From NCBI GenBank assembly GCA_019307165.1, contig JAFDKD010000076.1, positions 1-14,377 of the forward strand: a stretch of DNA of 14,377 nucleotides, given 5' to 3'. The DNA is from Deltaproteobacteria bacterium. GTDB lineage: Bacteria; Desulfobacterota; DSM-4660; Desulfatiglandales; Desulfatiglandaceae. A program made the translations under genes and the position numbers. Below the pieces are notes generated by a model. The model did not search any database. It was not told where the DNA came from and saw only the letters and a list, made by a program, of their open reading frames with translations. Positions 12,733 through 14,377 of the stretch are shown here, one piece after another; the stretch's first letter is position 1, and every line of letters begins with the position of its first letter.

Positions 12733-14280
12733 ATGCTGCAATTAACCGTTGGAAATGCACTAACGGCCACCGTGGAACATTTTCCGGGCAAAACCGCCTT
12801 TGTCTTCGAGGGCAAACGGGTCACGTACGCCCAGTTCGAAGAACGGGTCAATCGCCTGGCCAACGGCCTGTTGGCCAAGGGGTTCAAGCCTGGCGATCGG
12901 GTAGCCATCCTGGCCTTTAATTGCATAGAATACTACGAAATTCTGTTCGCGCTGGGCAAAGTGGGGATGGTGGCCGCGCCGATCAACTTTCGGCTGGTCG
13001 GAGATGAGATCGTCTACATCGTCAACCACTGTGACGCCAAAGCCCTGATCTACGAAGCCCGGTTTAAGGACGCGCTGGATAAAATACGCGGACACTTGGG
13101 GAATATCGGCCTCAACGGCTACATCGTTTTCGGGGGCGAAGGCGAGCCGGGTGATCTGGTCTATGAAGACCTCCTGGCCGGCGCCGATTCGTCCGACCCA
13201 GGAGTCCAGGTTGACGAAAAAACCACCTGGTACATCGGGTACACCAGCGGCACCACCGGCCGGCCCAAAGGGGCCATGCGCTCCCACCGCTGCAGCGTGC
13301 TCCTGGCCATGAACATGCCCATCAACCTCACTGAGCTGGACAATATTTTGATGATTATGCCCATTTTCCATTCAAATTCGATCTGGTTCGGACTGATCGG
13401 GGTCTTTCAAGGAACCACTACCGTTATATATCCGTCCGGCGGATTCGACCCGAGGGAGATCCTGGAAATCATCGAAAAAGAAAAAATCACCTTCAGCTCC
13501 CTCGTGCCGACCATGTACACCCTGATACTGTCCCTGCCCGACAAGGAGAAATACAACACCGATTCACTGCGAAACCTGCTGACATCTTCGGCCCCGCTTA
13601 CGAGTAGGACCAAGGAGCAAATACTTGAATTTTTCAAGAATGTTAATTTGTTCGAAGGTTACGGCGCCACCGAAACCGGCGCATCGACCATGCTCCTGCC
13701 CGAATTTCAATACTCCAAAGTCCGCAGTTGCGGTAGGGCCGCACCACTCACCCGCATCATGATCCTGGACGAAAACGGCCGGAAATGCGGCCCCGGCGAG
13801 GTAGGCGAGCTGTACGCCTGCAGCCCGAGTATGTTTGAGGGATACTGCAAACAACCCGAAGCCGACAAAAAGGCCTTTCACGGCGAATTCGCCTCGGTCG
13901 GCGATATGGCCAAAGTGGATGAGGAAGGCTTTTATTACATCGTCGACCGCAAAAACGACATGATCATCTCCGGCGGTGAAAATATATATCCGACTGAAAT
14001 CGATGATGCTTTGGCCAAGCACCCCAAGGTGCAGCAGGTGGCGGTCATTGGTGTGCCGGATGAAAAATGGGGCGAGGCGGTCAAAGCCATCATCATATCG
14101 GAGCCCGGGGTTGAGGTGACTGAGGCCGAAATCATCGCTTTTAGCAAGGAACATCTCGCTGGATACAAGTGTCCGAAATCAGTTGAGTTTTGGGATTCGC
14201 TCCCCACCAACCCCACGGGCAAGATACTGAAACGCGTCATCCGCGAGAAGTACTGGGAGGATCATGAGGCCAAGATCTAA
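12733..14280 (+). CDS. AMP-forming acyl-CoA synthetase/ligase 2
   Basis: The product is a 515-residue cytoplasmic ANL-superfamily ligase. Motifs are GYTSGTTGRPKGAMRSH (169-185), the substrate-pocket segment PIFHSNSIWFG (210-220), EGYGATETG (308-316), VGDMAKVDEEGF (389-400), DRKNDMIISGGENIYPTEID (405-424) and PTGKILKRVIREKYW (494-508) with catalytic lysine K497. All core motifs are canonical, more so than in ligase 1. AGGAG at 12721-12725, 7 bases before ATG 12733, fixes the start; the frame is open upstream to 12301, but that part overlaps the second ATPase and carries no domain. It follows the ATPase by 20 bases and closes the operon before a hairpin. It may activate a different acid from ligase 1 or a pathway intermediate. 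FHSNS is unlike the FHVGG of many fatty-acid ligases, which hints at a different pocket, but the substrate cannot be named. Confidence 0.9.
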   Translation: MLQLTVGNALTATVEHFPGKTAFVFEGKRVTYAQFEERVNRLANGLLAKGFKPGDRVAILAFNCIEYYEILFALGKVGMVAAPINFRLVGDEIVYIVNHCDAKALIYEARFKDALDKIRGHLGNIGLNGYIVFGGEGEPGDLVYEDLLAGADSSDPGVQVDEKTTWYIGYTSGTTGRPKGAMRSHRCSVLLAMNMPINLTELDNILMIMPIFHSNSIWFGLIGVFQGTTTVIYPSGGFDPREILEIIEKEKITFSSLVPTMYTLILSLPDKEKYNTDSLRNLLTSSAPLTSRTKEQILEFFKNVNLFEGYGATETGASTMLLPEFQYSKVRSCGRAAPLTRIMILDENGRKCGPGEVGELYACSPSMFEGYCKQPEADKKAFHGEFASVGDMAKVDEEGFYYIVDRKNDMIISGGENIYPTEIDDALAKHPKVQQVAVIGVPDEKWGEAVKAIIISEPGVEVTEAEIIAFSKEHLAGYKCPKSVEFWDSLPTNPTGKILKRVIREKYWEDHEAKI

Positions 14281-14302
14281 CCTTTGGCCTAATGAACCCA
14301 CC

Positions 14303-14337
14303 AGCCGCCGCCGGATGGTCAACCGCCGGCGGCGGTT
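14303..14337. terminator. GC-rich hairpin after acyl-CoA ligase 2, probable operon terminator
   Basis: CCGCCGCCGG (14305-14314) and CCGGCGGCGG (14326-14335) form a perfect 10-bp stem with an 11-base loop. A G-T and an A-T pair can extend it outward by two. It lies 24 bases after the stop of the last operon gene. The T-run is only two bases, so it may need Rho or act as an mRNA 3' stabiliser. Nothing codes convincingly between it and the window end. Confidence 0.5.
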
Positions 14338-14377
14338 CCGCCTGCAAACGGCCGCATTCGGCAAGGACGTCATACCT

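Noticed and set aside
1..14377. CRISPR arrays, tRNA or rRNA genes, complete insertion sequences
   Set aside because: I saw no regularly spaced repeats, no tRNA-like cloverleaf with CCA end, and no full transposase; only fragments of mobile elements are present.

Overview
The window looks like a chromosomal segment of an anaerobic bacterium, most plausibly a Desulfobacterota (deltaproteobacterial) aromatic or fatty acid degrader. That is an inference from gene content: an ATP-driven benzoyl-CoA-reductase/2-hydroxyacyl-CoA-dehydratase type system, a TRAP transporter, CoA ligases and an XRE-cupin regulator. There is no rRNA or other phylogenetic marker in the window.

Layout. (1) 1-1787: the 3' end of one glycoside hydrolase family 130 (GH130) gene, then a complete second, divergent GH130 gene, both on +. 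(2) About 1788-3274: an AT-richer graveyard of broken genes. It holds an internal piece of an IS1634-like transposase (+), a strong hairpin, the last ~65 codons of a REP-associated tyrosine transposase (-), a homocysteine S-methyltransferase that lacks its N-terminus (-), and the first ~43 codons of an unidentified GC-rich gene (-) spliced onto it. (3) 3396-14280: a compact GC-rich + strand gene set in the order XRE-cupin regulator, TRAP dctP, dctQ (damaged), dctM, acyl-CoA ligase 1, large dehydratase/reductase subunit, small dehydratase/reductase subunit, ASKHA ATPase 1, ASKHA ATPase 2, acyl-CoA ligase 2. A GC-rich hairpin follows.

How the genes may work together. DctPQM would import a carboxylate, one or both AMP-forming ligases would make its CoA thioester, and the four-subunit complex would carry out an ATP-coupled one-electron reduction of it. 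Two different ASKHA subunits, each with the pair of cysteines that holds the shared [4Fe-4S] cluster (C125 and C164 in both), favour a class I benzoyl-CoA-reductase-like (Bzd/Bcr) heterotetramer over a classical dehydratase, whose activator is a homodimer. The substrate cannot be read from the sequence. No ferredoxin, hydratase or beta-oxidation gene is present here.

Most worth a second look: the reductase-like operon; the apparent out-of-frame deletion in dctQ between an intact dctP and dctM; and the sharp composition and reading-frame switch near 3140, where the left end of the operon region has been joined to a foreign methyltransferase fragment.
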